From NCBI GenBank assembly GCA_030533235.1, contig JAUNJN010000005.1:16849-80848 (forward strand): a stretch of DNA of 64,000 nucleotides, in the 5' to 3' direction. Within the stretch, counting starts at the first letter, position 1. The number at the start of each line of letters is the position of its first letter. A model generated the notes under the pieces. It saw only the letters and a program-made list of their open reading frames with translations, was not told the DNA's origin and made no database searches. The position numbers and the translations under genes are program-made. Source of the DNA: Eubacteriales bacterium (GTDB lineage Bacteria; Bacillota; Clostridia; Lachnospirales; Lachnospiraceae). This document shows, piece after piece, positions 54,028-63,308 of the stretch.

Positions 54028-54626
54028 TGGATGTTTACGGTGGGCAGGTTAACAAATTAATCGAAGAATTATCCGGACTTCCGGGTATTGGAGGGAAGAC
54101 GGCGCAAAGACTGGCATTTTATATTATCAATATGCCGGAGGAACGTGCCATGAGTCTATCCGGAGCAATTGCTGATGCCAGACGAAACGTACGATATTGT
54201 AAGTGTTGTTATACGATTACGGACAGGGAAGAATGTCCGATATGTTCATCCCCGAGCAGAGATCATAAGCTTATTATGGTAGTGGAGACACCGAGGGATC
54301 TTGCCGCATATGAGCGAACAGGACAATATCAGGGAGTGTATCATGTTTTGCATGGGGTGATTAATCCTGCTATGGGAATCGGGGCGAATGATATTCGTTT
54401 AAAGGAATTGATTTTACGTCTTGAGCAACAGGATGTAAAGGAGCTTATCATTGCGACCAATTCCAGTGTGGAAGGAGAGGCGACTGCAATGTACATATCC
54501 AAATTAGTGAAACCTTCCGGAATTAAGACAACGCGAATTGCAAGCGGTGTTCCGGTAGGCGGAGATTTGGAATGTATTGACGAAGTGACATTACTTCGTG
54601 CATTGGAAGGTAGAATTATGGTTTAG
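54027..54626 (+). CDS. recR: Recombination protein RecR
   Basis: 199 residues. Helix-hairpin-helix [17 protein letters not shown]4 zinc finger ([16 protein letters not shown]), Toprim domain ([17 protein letters not shown]) and the Walker-like [11 protein letters not shown]. It acts with RecFO at DNA gaps. It follows ybaB with a one-base overlap. Confidence 0.97.
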   Translation: MDVYGGQVNKLIEELSGLPGIGGKTAQRLAFYIINMPEERAMSLSGAIADARRNVRYCKCCYTITDREECPICSSPSRDHKLIMVVETPRDLAAYERTGQYQGVYHVLHGVINPAMGIGANDIRLKELILRLEQQDVKELIIATNSSVEGEATAMYISKLVKPSGIKTTRIASGVPVGGDLECIDEVTLLRALEGRIMV

Positions 54627-54638
54627 GAGGTACGTGAG

Positions 54639-55718
54639 ATGAAGAGAATTGGTATGTTGACAAGCGGTGGAGACTGTCAGGCATTAAATGCTACGATGAG
54701 AGGCGTTGTCAAAGGTCTGTATAACACCTTTTCGGATGTGGAAGTGTATGGATTTCTCGAGGGCTATAAGGGTCTGATGTATGGAAATTACAAGAAGCTT
54801 TCCGCAGAGGATTTTTCAGGTATTCTTACAAAGGGTGGTACGATTTTGGGCAGTTCCAGACAACCGTTTAAAATGATGAATGTGCCGACAGAGGATGGTC
54901 TTGATAAGGTTAAGGCTATGAAAGAAACCTACAAGAAGTTGAAGTTGGATTGTCTTGTTGTATTAGGCGGAAACGGTTCTCAGAAAACGGCAAATCTTCT
55001 TTCGGAAGAGGGTCTTAATGTTGTTGGACTTCCTAAGACGATTGACAATGATATTTGGGGAACGGATATGACATTCGGTTTCCAGAGTGCGGTTGATATT
55101 GCAACGCAGGCAATTGATTGTATTCATACAACAGCGTGCTCACATAATCGTGTATTTATTGTTGAGGTTATGGGACATAAGGTTGGTTGGATTACGCTGC
55201 ATGCAGGTATCGCATCCGGTGCGGATATCATTTTGATTCCGGAAATTCCATATGACATTAAAAAGGTTTGTAAAGCACTGGATAAGAGAACGGAAGCAGG
55301 AAAAGGCTTCTCCATTCTTGCGGTAGCAGAAGGTGCAATATCTAAGGAGGTTGCGGAGCTTCCAAAGAAGGAACGTAAGGCGGCGATTGCTGCTGCGGCT
55401 GAAAAATATCCGTCAGTTGCATATGAAATTGCTGACAAGATTAAGGAATATTGTGGCATGGATATTCGTGTAACCGTTCCGGGACATACACAGCGCGGCG
55501 GAAGCCCGGTTCCTTATGATCGCGTTATTTCGAGCCTGTTTGGAGCAAAGGCAGCAAGCCTGATTAAGGAAGAGGATTATGGTAAGCTGGTTGTTATGAA
55601 GGATAATGTTGTAACGGCAATTCCACTTTCTGAATCGGCAGGAAAGTTAAAGTATGTATCTCCGGATGACAGCATTGTAAAGAATGCAAAGATGTTAGGC
55701 ATTTCGTTCGGAGATTAA
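54639..55718 (+). CDS. 6-phosphofructokinase with unusual phosphoryl-donor motif
   Basis: 359 residues, GGAGG site. PFK fold: N-terminal TSGGDCQALNATMRG, LGSSRQPF, PKTIDND (132-138), EVMGHKVGW and VPGHTQRGGSPVPYD. The nucleotide-binding motif at 110-114 reads GGNGS. ATP-type enzymes have GGDGS with PGTIDND, while pyrophosphate enzymes have GGDDT with PKTIDND. Here Gly is kept at the donor-determining position but the metal Asp is Asn and the second motif has the Lys of pyrophosphate enzymes. The donor is therefore not safely predicted, and the symbol pfkA is withheld. The gene is 12 bp after recR. Confidence 0.9.
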   Translation: MKRIGMLTSGGDCQALNATMRGVVKGLYNTFSDVEVYGFLEGYKGLMYGNYKKLSAEDFSGILTKGGTILGSSRQPFKMMNVPTEDGLDKVKAMKETYKKLKLDCLVVLGGNGSQKTANLLSEEGLNVVGLPKTIDNDIWGTDMTFGFQSAVDIATQAIDCIHTTACSHNRVFIVEVMGHKVGWITLHAGIASGADIILIPEIPYDIKKVCKALDKRTEAGKGFSILAVAEGAISKEVAELPKKERKAAIAAAAEKYPSVAYEIADKIKEYCGMDIRVTVPGHTQRGGSPVPYDRVISSLFGAKAASLIKEEDYGKLVVMKDNVVTAIPLSESAGKLKYVSPDDSIVKNAKMLGISFGD

Positions 55719-55754
55719 TTCGCACAGTTCGTTTTACAGCTGCATATAGTATAT

Positions 55755-55808
55755 CAAACAGACAATCGGAAGGTTCCGTGCATCGGAGAATTTTCGATTG
55801 TCTGTTTG
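55755..55808 (+). terminator. Strong hairpin behind the phosphofructokinase gene
   Basis: CAAACAGACAATCG (55755-55768) pairs perfectly with CGATTGTCTGTTTG (55795-55808). The 26-base interval holds a second small stem (TTCCG/CGGAG). There is no clear T-tract (TGAAATG follows), so termination efficiency is uncertain. Confidence 0.6.
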
Positions 55809-55837
55809 TGAAATGAAGCGTGGATGTGAGGCTGTGA

Positions 55838-56182
55838 ATGGAAGAGAGCATGAAGAGATGGCTGCAACTGCCGGAGTTGCAAATTGTCGATGAATATGAA
55901 CTTGAAAAAGATAGGGAATATCTTATGGAAATGTATCCGGCAAAAGCAAGATTGATTATGGTATTGGTAGAGGATGCCTGTGACAGATTAGAATATGAAG
56001 GCAGTCCGATGTTTGCAATGTACCCGGACCGGGAAACAATATATGGCATATCAAAGCGCATTTATGATAAGGTCAGTCATAATGATGCTGATCAGAATTT
56101 AAAACATATGATTGATGTCATGCTGTGTAATGAATTTTATGTCCGTAGGAGCAGATATAAAAGAAGGAGAAAATTCTTTTAG
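55838..56182 (+). CDS. Conserved hypothetical protein, small and basic at C-terminus
   Basis: 114 residues. An acidic helical N-terminus (EESMKRWLQLPELQIVDEYE), a middle YPAKARLIMVLVEDACDRLE with MFAMYPDRETIYGISKRIYD, and a strongly basic C-terminal end (RRSRYKRRRKFF). No family recognised. It is 3 bp ahead of the 849-residue gene, so both are co-transcribed. The basic end suggests binding to nucleic acid or phospholipid heads. Function unknown. Confidence 0.65.
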   Translation: MEESMKRWLQLPELQIVDEYELEKDREYLMEMYPAKARLIMVLVEDACDRLEYEGSPMFAMYPDRETIYGISKRIYDKVSHNDADQNLKHMIDVMLCNEFYVRRSRYKRRRKFF

Positions 56183-56185
56183 CAT

Positions 56186-58735
56186 ATGATTAAGAAAATA
56201 ATTCTAAAGGTACTGGTGTTTTTGACTGTTATGACAGGAACGGCAGTTTTAGTTAACAAAATAAGTAATCTGAAGCTCAGCAATGTTTCCAGAGAGATGG
56301 AAGAGCCTGAGCTTCCGGTTGTATACTTTGATTTAGAAGGGACAATTATTAATCGGGTATTTGGATATACACAGCCAATGGCAACCAGTCGAATGCGGGA
56401 TGCCGTTATTCCGCTTACAGAGGAGTTTGGTGTTGATGTGCTGGTCGATGATGAGAGTGGATACGGAAAGAAGTATTCCTACGAATTACGTACGATTGCC
56501 GGAGATTCCCTGATTGAGGAAGGCGAGCTTGAGATGGGTGAGGCACTTCATGGGTATGACTCATTTCATGTTCAGTTTCGTATGGATCTCAAGAAAAATC
56601 AGGAATATGTGCTTGTTTTCCTTATCGAAAACAGAGAGGGGGAGAAGGCGCGCTATTATACGCGGGTTGTGAATTTGGACAAGCAGTATGCCAAGGATAT
56701 GATTGAGTATGCGACGGTTTATCACAATACAACCTTTGTAAAAAACGTAACGGGACAAAACGGAAATGTTGTGTCAAGTAGTCTGAAGACGAGCGGGGAA
56801 GGCAATGACAATGATTTATCCCATGTGACATTGGAATCTTCGTATGATATGGTGAGCTGGGGTGGCGTTTCGCCGGTTGTTATAACCGGAATAATACCTA
56901 AGATTACGGAAATTGATAAAGAGTATGCGGTTGTTCAGATGGAGTATGTGGTTGAATCGCAGAATGCAGGGGCAAGGCATCATTATAACGTGGATGAGTA
57001 TTTTACCGTACAGTACGATGAATATGCCCAGCAGGTAAAAATACTTGCTTACGATCGATATATGGAAAGTATTTTTGATGCGGCATATGTGAACAAGCAA
57101 AATAATAGTGTCAGTCTTGGTATCTCGGATTATGATAACGCAGAATATTTGTATTCGAAGGATAACCACAAGCTTGCATTTGCAAAACAAGGACAGCTTT
57201 GGTATTACAATTACGATACATCTGAGATTGTCAGTGTATTTCGTTTTTCGCAGGGGGGATATACCGATATTCGTACGCTCAATACAGATGTCGCGGTAGA
57301 TATTCTTAATATGGACGACGACGGAAATATCTATTTTGTTGTATATGGATATATGTGCAGAGGAAAACATGAGGGGCAAAACGGCATTTCCCTGTATTAT
57401 TTCACATCGGAGGATAGTCGCGTACAGGAAAAGTTTTTCGTAAAATGCGATGCAACGTTTGATGTCATGAAGCAGGAGACCGGAAGGTTTACGTATTATG
57501 ATCAGGCAGGTTATTTCTATTATTTGCTGGATGGCACAATCTACAAGGTTGATTTAAATAACATGACACAGAATACGTTAATATATGGTTTGACCTCAGA
57601 TAAATATGTTGTATCCGGCGATGGGAAAATGGTTGTATATCCGACTGCGCCCGAAAGTGAGGATGCAACCGGTATGGTTATTCGCAATTTTGAAACCGGC
57701 GAAGAGTATACGGAAACGGGAAAGGAAACAGATCGATTTGTTGCAATTGGTTTTGTGGGAAACGATTTGATTTATGGAGTTTCCAACTGTCAGGATATTA
57801 TTATTGCGCAGGATGGACATGCGATTATGCCGATGTATAAGCTGATGATAATATCACCGGAGGGAGAAGTATTAAAAGAATATAACAAAGGAAATACCTA
57901 TGTCATGAATGCAAAGGTTCAGGAGGATAAAATATTCCTCGATCGTGCTGTTAAGAGTAATCAGTTCTTTGAAAGCTGTGAGGCAGATACAATTGCATAT
58001 AAGCAACAAAATCGAGATGATGCTTTGTATTTGAAACATAATTACAGTCAATATGAATTGAAACAGGTAGATATTGTATTTCCGTCTATGATGTTTATTC
58101 CGGAGTCTGTAAAGCATGTTATGACAAAGGCAAAGGACGCAGAAGAATACACGGAGATGGAAGTAAAAACAAAGACGCCGGGACATTGCTTCTATGTCTT
58201 CAACAATGGAGGCTATGTAGGAGAGTATAAGGGTGCCGCGAGTGCTATTTTACAGGTTACGGAGCAGGCTGATGGACTGGTTATTGACGAAAATGGTAAT
58301 ACCGTATACCGTTCGATTGCTGCGGATAAGTATAATACAGTCGCATCAAGCATTCGTGAGACTGCATGTGAGACTGTAGATGACAGCCTGATGACGTGTG
58401 CGTACATGTGCATAGAGTATATTGACAGATCCGTGAAATATGAAGATATAATGTCTTGTGAAAGCTGGGAACAGGCATTTGACACTTATACGTTTGGGGT
58501 TGGAATTAACATATCGGGAATTGATTTGTCGACAGCTCTTTATTTCTTGGACAGAGATATTCCGTTTGCTGCAAGAATTGATGATGGAAGATATGTTCTT
58601 GTTATAAGTTACAACTCCACCCACATCCGGTATTTTGATCCGGTTGAAGGTGGAGAAGTGAAAGTAACTCGTAAGAAATTTGAAGAAAGTCTGAGCTTGC
58701 AAGGTAATACGATGTATACCTATACGTCCCAGTAA
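56186..58735 (+). CDS. Large surface-anchored protein with propeller region and degenerate C39-like end
   Basis: 849 residues. One N-terminal membrane helix (about 6-25) anchors it with the body outside. Residues 90-250 look like an Ig/beta domain, and 290-620 a beta-propeller (KDNHKLAFAKQGQLWYYNYD; DDDGNIYFVVYGYM; YFYYLLDGTIYKVDLNNM). The last 120 residues follow a peptidase C39-like layout: TCAYMCIEYIDRSVKYEDI at the Cys position and RYVLVISYNSTHIRYFDPV at the usual G-H-Y-V-V-I position. There the catalytic His is replaced (G-R-Y), so the domain is probably inactive and binds peptides. No family name recognised. Its 3' end overlaps lysA by 16 bp on the other strand. Confidence 0.7.
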   Translation: MIKKIILKVLVFLTVMTGTAVLVNKISNLKLSNVSREMEEPELPVVYFDLEGTIINRVFGYTQPMATSRMRDAVIPLTEEFGVDVLVDDESGYGKKYSYELRTIAGDSLIEEGELEMGEALHGYDSFHVQFRMDLKKNQEYVLVFLIENREGEKARYYTRVVNLDKQYAKDMIEYATVYHNTTFVKNVTGQNGNVVSSSLKTSGEGNDNDLSHVTLESSYDMVSWGGVSPVVITGIIPKITEIDKEYAVVQMEYVVESQNAGARHHYNVDEYFTVQYDEYAQQVKILAYDRYMESIFDAAYVNKQNNSVSLGISDYDNAEYLYSKDNHKLAFAKQGQLWYYNYDTSEIVSVFRFSQGGYTDIRTLNTDVAVDILNMDDDGNIYFVVYGYMCRGKHEGQNGISLYYFTSEDSRVQEKFFVKCDATFDVMKQETGRFTYYDQAGYFYYLLDGTIYKVDLNNMTQNTLIYGLTSDKYVVSGDGKMVVYPTAPESEDATGMVIRNFETGEEYTETGKETDRFVAIGFVGNDLIYGVSNCQDIIIAQDGHAIMPMYKLMIISPEGEVLKEYNKGNTYVMNAKVQEDKIFLDRAVKSNQFFESCEADTIAYKQQNRDDALYLKHNYSQYELKQVDIVFPSMMFIPESVKHVMTKAKDAEEYTEMEVKTKTPGHCFYVFNNGGYVGEYKGAASAILQVTEQADGLVIDENGNTVYRSIAADKYNTVASSIRETACETVDDSLMTCAYMCIEYIDRSVKYEDIMSCESWEQAFDTYTFGVGINISGIDLSTALYFLDRDIPFAARIDDGRYVLVISYNSTHIRYFDPVEGGEVKVTRKKFEESLSLQGNTMYTYTSQ

Positions 58736-59970
58736 CCTTCTAATGTTGCGAAATAATCTTCCGGAGTTTCTGCGCGTCGAATCTGTTTTACAGAACCATC
58801 CTCGCAGAGCAACAGCTCGGCAGATTTTAGCTTACCGTTGTAATTGTATCCCATTGCAAAACCATGGGCACCGGTGTCATGGATTGCGAGATAATCACCC
58901 ATGTCAATCTTTGGAAGTGAACGGTCAATCGCAAACTTGTCATTGTTTTCACAGAGAGAGCCGGTCACATCATAAGTATGCGTACATGGCTCGTTTTCTT
59001 TTCCAAGAACCGTAATGTGGTGATAAGCACCGTACATTGCAGGACGCATTAAGTTTACAGCGCACGCATCAACACCGATGTATTCCTTATGGATGTGCTT
59101 CTCGTGAATTGCTTTTGTAATTAAGTGTCCGTAAGGTGCCAGCATGAAGCGACCGAGCTCGGTGTAAATGCTAACGTCCCCAAGACCGGCAGGCACGAGT
59201 ACTTCTTCGAATGCCTGACGAACACCTTCGCCGATTGCAAGGATGTCATTTGGCTCTTTGTCCGGTGTATACGGAACTCCGATACCGCCGGAAAGATTGA
59301 TAAAGCTTAAGGAGATTCCGGTCTGTTCCTTTAGTTCTACAGCAACCTCAAACATAAGTCTTGCGAGTGTTGGATAATACTCGTTTGTAACGGTATTGCT
59401 GGCAAGAAATGCGTGGATACCGAAGCGTTTTGCACCGCCTTCTTTTAATTCTGTATATGCTTTGAATAATTGTTCTTTTGTCATACCGTACTTGGCATCA
59501 CCCGGATTATCCATGATGGTTGTTGAAATTGTAAAAGTTCCGCCCGGATTATAGCGACAACAAATTGTCTCAGGAATTCCGCATGTGTCCTTCAAAAACT
59601 GTACATGTGTGTAATCATCCAAGTTGATATTCGCACCAAGTTTTTTGGCAAGTACAAACTCCTCCGCAGGAGTATCGTTGGAAGAAAACATAATATCCGA
59701 CCCGGTTACACCAATACGCTCCGCCATAAGAAGCTCCGTATATGAGGAGCAGTCACAACCGCAACCTTCTTCCTTCAAGATACGCAGAATGGTTGGATTT
59801 GGTGTGGCCTTTACAGCAAAGTATTCTTTAAAGCCTTTGTTCCAGGCAAAGGCCTGTTTTAACTTTCTTGCGTTTTCGCGGATTCCCTTCTCATCATAAA
59901 TATGAAACGGAGTCGGATACGTTGAAACGATTGTTTCGATTTGTTCTTTTGTTATAAATGGTGTCTTCAT
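58720..59970 (-). CDS. lysA: Diaminopimelate decarboxylase-like enzyme
   Basis: 416 residues, minus strand. Fold III PLP enzyme: TPFHIYDEKGIRENARKL, PLP lysine in EYFAVKATPNP (about residue 53), INLSGGIGVPY, YTELGRFM, and a C-terminal DYLAIHDTGAHGFAMGYNYN. It makes lysine from meso-diaminopimelate. The specificity helix region CDCSSYTELLMA is slightly unlike classical LysA, so another amino acid decarboxylase (arginine or carboxynorspermidine type) cannot be excluded. cyclophilin is upstream by 12 bp. Confidence 0.88.
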   Translation of the reverse strand: MKTPFITKEQIETIVSTYPTPFHIYDEKGIRENARKLKQAFAWNKGFKEYFAVKATPNPTILRILKEEGCGCDCSSYTELLMAERIGVTGSDIMFSSNDTPAEEFVLAKKLGANINLDDYTHVQFLKDTCGIPETICCRYNPGGTFTISTTIMDNPGDAKYGMTKEQLFKAYTELKEGGAKRFGIHAFLASNTVTNEYYPTLARLMFEVAVELKEQTGISLSFINLSGGIGVPYTPDKEPNDILAIGEGVRQAFEEVLVPAGLGDVSIYTELGRFMLAPYGHLITKAIHEKHIHKEYIGVDACAVNLMRPAMYGAYHHITVLGKENEPCTHTYDVTGSLCENNDKFAIDRSLPKIDMGDYLAIHDTGAHGFAMGYNYNGKLKSAELLLCEDGSVKQIRRAETPEDYFATLEGYWDV

Positions 59971-59982
59971 AGGATTATCCTC

Positions 59983-60510
59983 CTAGTATTTTTCGGGTTC
60001 CGGGTAATCAATACCAAATGTATCAACTGTAACAGATTTGATTACCTGATCCTCTAATGGTCGATCGCTAAAGTCGGTTGGTACACCGGCAATCTTGTTA
60101 ACGATATCCATGCCTTCTGTGATTTTTCCAAATGCAGCATAGGAGCCGTCGAGATGAGGGCTTGTCTCATGCATAATAAAAAATTGAGAACCGGCAGAGT
60201 TTGGCATCATGGAACGCGCCATGGAAAGAACACCCGGTTCGTGCTTTAAGTCGTTTTGAAAACCGTTCTGCGCAAATTCGCCCTTGATGGAATAGCCGGG
60301 ATTACCCATGCCGCTTCCTTCCGGACATCCGCCTTGAATCATAAAACCTTTAATTATACGATGGAAAATCAGTCCGTCATAAAATCCCTTTTTGATTAAA
60401 GAAATAAAATTATTGACAGTATTCGGAGCAATGTCCGGATATAATTCGAATTTCATAACATCTCCGTCTGCCATTGTCATTGTTACAATTGGATTTGCCA
60501 AATTTATCAT
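59983..60510 (-). CDS. Cyclophilin-type peptidyl-prolyl isomerase
   Basis: 175 residues, cytoplasmic (no signal). The cyclophilin core is present: FYDGLIFHRIIKGFMIQGG with the catalytic Arg in FHRI, NSAGSQFFIM, and the LDGSYAAFGKITEGMDIV block. It is the first gene of a two-gene minus-strand unit with lysA, and diverges from mltG. Confidence 0.95.
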   Translation of the reverse strand: MINLANPIVTMTMADGDVMKFELYPDIAPNTVNNFISLIKKGFYDGLIFHRIIKGFMIQGGCPEGSGMGNPGYSIKGEFAQNGFQNDLKHEPGVLSMARSMMPNSAGSQFFIMHETSPHLDGSYAAFGKITEGMDIVNKIAGVPTDFSDRPLEDQVIKSVTVDTFGIDYPEPEKY

Positions 60511-60543
60511 CCTTTCTTGTATTTTTTCTAAAAAGATGGTACT

Positions 60544-60572
60544 ATAATAACATTATTGTAAAATTACTTCAA
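60544..60572 (-). promoter_or_regulatory. Promoter of the cyclophilin-lysA unit
   Basis: On the minus strand TTGAAG (60572-60567), a 17-base spacer and TATTAT (60549-60544), about 33 bases before the ATG at 60510. Confidence 0.65.
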
Positions 60573-60626
60573 GTGTGTAATTTTGTGAAATATTATGTAA
60601 ACTAAACGTAAAAAGAGGGATGAAAA

Positions 60627-61733
60627 GTGAATATATTTAATAATGCAATTCGAACAATAAAAGGGATTGTTTTGGCGCTTGCGTCGATTACTCTCTGTAT
60701 TATTGTGTTTCGATATTGTAAGGGATTTTATGATGAATATATGGATGAATATAAAGGTACCGAAAGCTTTCAAGGTGTAGATGTGGTCGTTGAGATTCCA
60801 AAAGGGGCTTCTGTAAAAGAAGTCGCAGAGATTTTGAAGGAAAACGGTTTGATTAAATACAAGAGTGCCTTTACAAAGCGTGTGCAGGATTCAGAATATC
60901 GAGGTAAGATTCAAAGTGGAACGTATACGTTAAATACCGGTATGAATACACTTGAGATGATTGCTGTGATGTGTCCGGTGTATGATGAGACAACACCGAT
61001 TGCAAAGCTGACAGTACCGGAGGGCTTTACGGTAGAAATGATTGCTGCGCGATGTGAGGAGCTTAATATATGCTCAAAGCAGGATTTCCTAAATGCAGTT
61101 AATTCTGTTACAACAGCGGATTTTCCGTATCTTGCGGATGTACCGGACGGTGCGAATGTAACATATAAGGTAGAGGGATATTTGTTCCCGGCAACCTATG
61201 ATATCTATACAACAACGACAGCAGAGTCTCTTGTTCAGTGGATGCTTGATACCTTCCAAAATTACTATACGGAAGACTTACAGCAGCGGGCAGCAGAGCT
61301 TGGGTATAGTTCTTTTGAAGTAGTTACGCGTGCGTCGATTATTGAACGTGAAGCAAAGGTTGAGACGGAACGACCGACTATTGCGGGAGTCATTAACAAT
61401 CGTCTGGCAGCAGATATGCCGCTTCAGATGTGTCCGACTGTGTTATATCCGCTGACAGATGGTATGTATAACCAAAGTCAGGTGTATTATACAGACCTCG
61501 AGTTGGAGTCTCCGTATAACACATATTTGTATTCGGGACTTCCGGTTGGACCGATTTGTAATCCGGGTATTGCGTGTATTAATGCAGTCCTTTATCCGGA
61601 AGAACACGGATATTATTTTTACCATGTATCGGATGAAGATGAGGGAACACATGTCTTTACGGAAACATATGAGGAACACGTAGATACACAGATTATCGGT
61701 GGACCAAACGGTGTCCCTGAAGAATCGAATTAA
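60627..61733 (+). CDS. mltG: Endolytic murein transglycosylase MltG-like
   Basis: 368 residues, GTG start with AGAGGG upstream. One N-terminal helix (about 11-31), LysM-like segment (VVVEIPKGASVKEVAEILKE), and the YceG core: VEGYLFPATYDI, catalytic Glu in ASIIEREA (about residue 241), PTIAGVINNRL, SPYNTYLYSGLPVGPICNPG. It cuts nascent glycan strands outside the membrane and so sets their length. Confidence 0.95.
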   Translation: MNIFNNAIRTIKGIVLALASITLCIIVFRYCKGFYDEYMDEYKGTESFQGVDVVVEIPKGASVKEVAEILKENGLIKYKSAFTKRVQDSEYRGKIQSGTYTLNTGMNTLEMIAVMCPVYDETTPIAKLTVPEGFTVEMIAARCEELNICSKQDFLNAVNSVTTADFPYLADVPDGANVTYKVEGYLFPATYDIYTTTTAESLVQWMLDTFQNYYTEDLQQRAAELGYSSFEVVTRASIIEREAKVETERPTIAGVINNRLAADMPLQMCPTVLYPLTDGMYNQSQVYYTDLELESPYNTYLYSGLPVGPICNPGIACINAVLYPEEHGYYFYHVSDEDEGTHVFTETYEEHVDTQIIGGPNGVPEESN

Positions 61734-61772
61734 TAAAACGACGGATGAAATATATGATTTAGGAGGGAAGCT

Positions 61773-63266
61773 ATGAGAACATTTAGTTTTAAAGCACGAA
61801 ATGTTGGCGACGAGAAATATTTGACTTATACAATGGGCGAAGAGTGCGAATTAGATGAAGATGTGCTTGATTATTGTGAAGAACATGCGTTAGACGAATT
61901 AATATCCATCATATACGAAGAAGATGAGGATTATGATTATCTGACATATGACATCACCGGCAAAACATCTCTTGGGGAGTTGATTACAGATGAGATGAAA
62001 GCCGGACAAGTTATGCCGATCATTAAAAATATTGCTGCGGCACTTGTTTCTATGAAAGAGCAGGCAATCCCGCTTGCATATATTTTGTTTAATCGCAACT
62101 TTGTGTATGTTGATAAGAACAGCGGCCGGGTTTCCTTTATTTGCCTGCCGATTGAGAGCGATGCGGCAGTGGTTGCGGAATTCAAAGGATTCATGAGACA
62201 GCTTCTTGCAAATATGAAATATGACATAGCAGAAGACTTAAGTTATGTTGGAAAGCTGCTTACATATATTAATGGAGATACTTTCAATTTAAGAGGGTTG
62301 ATTGGTCTCGTTGAGGCGATGATGGATGATTTTGGAATCGCATATGAGTCCTCTGCTTCGATTGATGCAGATGGTGTTGAGGTTGTAAATACTGCAGAAG
62401 AAGTGCAGAAAACGAATGAACAAAATGTTTCCGATTTTATGAAGAATGCTGATTCTGAAAAATTACCGGAAATCGGTGATGACGAGGAGGAAAATGAATC
62501 GACAGAACCGGTTGATGCGGGTGAAGAATTAGAGAGCATTCTTCCTGCCGGTATGCCGGAAACCGCACCGGAGGTTGCAACGCAACCGGAGAAAGCTCTA
62601 AAAGCGGTAGCTCCGAAATCGACAGATGTGGATGTTGTTGCTGAACGTGTACGCAAAATTATGGGCGATGCAAACGGACATACAAACGAGCTTGCTGCTG
62701 ATCCAAATGCAACGACTCCGATGGCAAGCATAAAGAAAAAGAATGTTGTAAAAGTAAATCGTGCTGCGATTATCCAAAGTGTAGCTGCTGAACAGGAGGA
62801 AGAAGCCGCGGCGGTATCGCAAGGGGAGGAAGAAACAACGGGCACTACAGAAGAGATGAAAACGGATGCCCCTTCGGAAACTGTTGCGGAAGAAATAACA
62901 CAGAGCAAATCCATTTTGAATAAGACAATTGCAGAGCCACCGAAACCTAGTATTTTAAATGCACCAAAGGCAGTTCCGTATTTGGTTCGTGTCAATACAA
63001 ATGAACGTATTATGTTAAACAAACCTGTGTTTAAGATTGGTAAAGCATCCAGAGGTGTCGATTATACAGTGGATGGTAATGGTGCTATCAGTAGAGTACA
63101 TGCGATTATCACACAGAGGGATGACGTGTGCTATATCAAGGATAACAAATCCACGAATCATACATATGTAAATAATCAGATGGTTGAAGAAGGAACAGAA
63201 GAGATTTTGACACACGATTCACTCGTTCGTTTGGGAGACGAGGAATTCACATTTAAAATTCGTTAG
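61773..63266 (+). CDS. DUF6382-like plus FHA domain protein
   Basis: 497 residues, GGAGGG site. N-terminal domain (about 1-190) contains IPLAYILFNRNFVYVDKNSG and FICLPIES, the same layout as in the Tad FHA protein (49614). A 200-residue acidic, Ala/Glu/Pro-rich linker without membrane helix follows (about 200-400). The C-terminal FHA domain has FKIGKASRGVDY, SRVHAIIT and STNHTYVNN; the usual G-R and N-G-T are changed to G-K and N-H-T. The next gene is a close architectural paralogue. The function is probably phospho-dependent scaffolding at the membrane. Confidence 0.8.
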   Translation: MRTFSFKARNVGDEKYLTYTMGEECELDEDVLDYCEEHALDELISIIYEEDEDYDYLTYDITGKTSLGELITDEMKAGQVMPIIKNIAAALVSMKEQAIPLAYILFNRNFVYVDKNSGRVSFICLPIESDAAVVAEFKGFMRQLLANMKYDIAEDLSYVGKLLTYINGDTFNLRGLIGLVEAMMDDFGIAYESSASIDADGVEVVNTAEEVQKTNEQNVSDFMKNADSEKLPEIGDDEEENESTEPVDAGEELESILPAGMPETAPEVATQPEKALKAVAPKSTDVDVVAERVRKIMGDANGHTNELAADPNATTPMASIKKKNVVKVNRAAIIQSVAAEQEEEAAAVSQGEEETTGTTEEMKTDAPSETVAEEITQSKSILNKTIAEPPKPSILNAPKAVPYLVRVNTNERIMLNKPVFKIGKASRGVDYTVDGNGAISRVHAIITQRDDVCYIKDNKSTNHTYVNNQMVEEGTEEILTHDSLVRLGDEEFTFKIR

Positions 63267-63308
63267 AATGACGAGTGAGAGAAGCTATATTTTATGGGGA
63301 GGAATACG

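Noticed and set aside
62243-63022. 259-codon minus-strand frame opposite the FHA protein linker
   Set aside because: Arises from the low-complexity Ala/Glu linker on the plus strand; no ribosome site, no family pattern.
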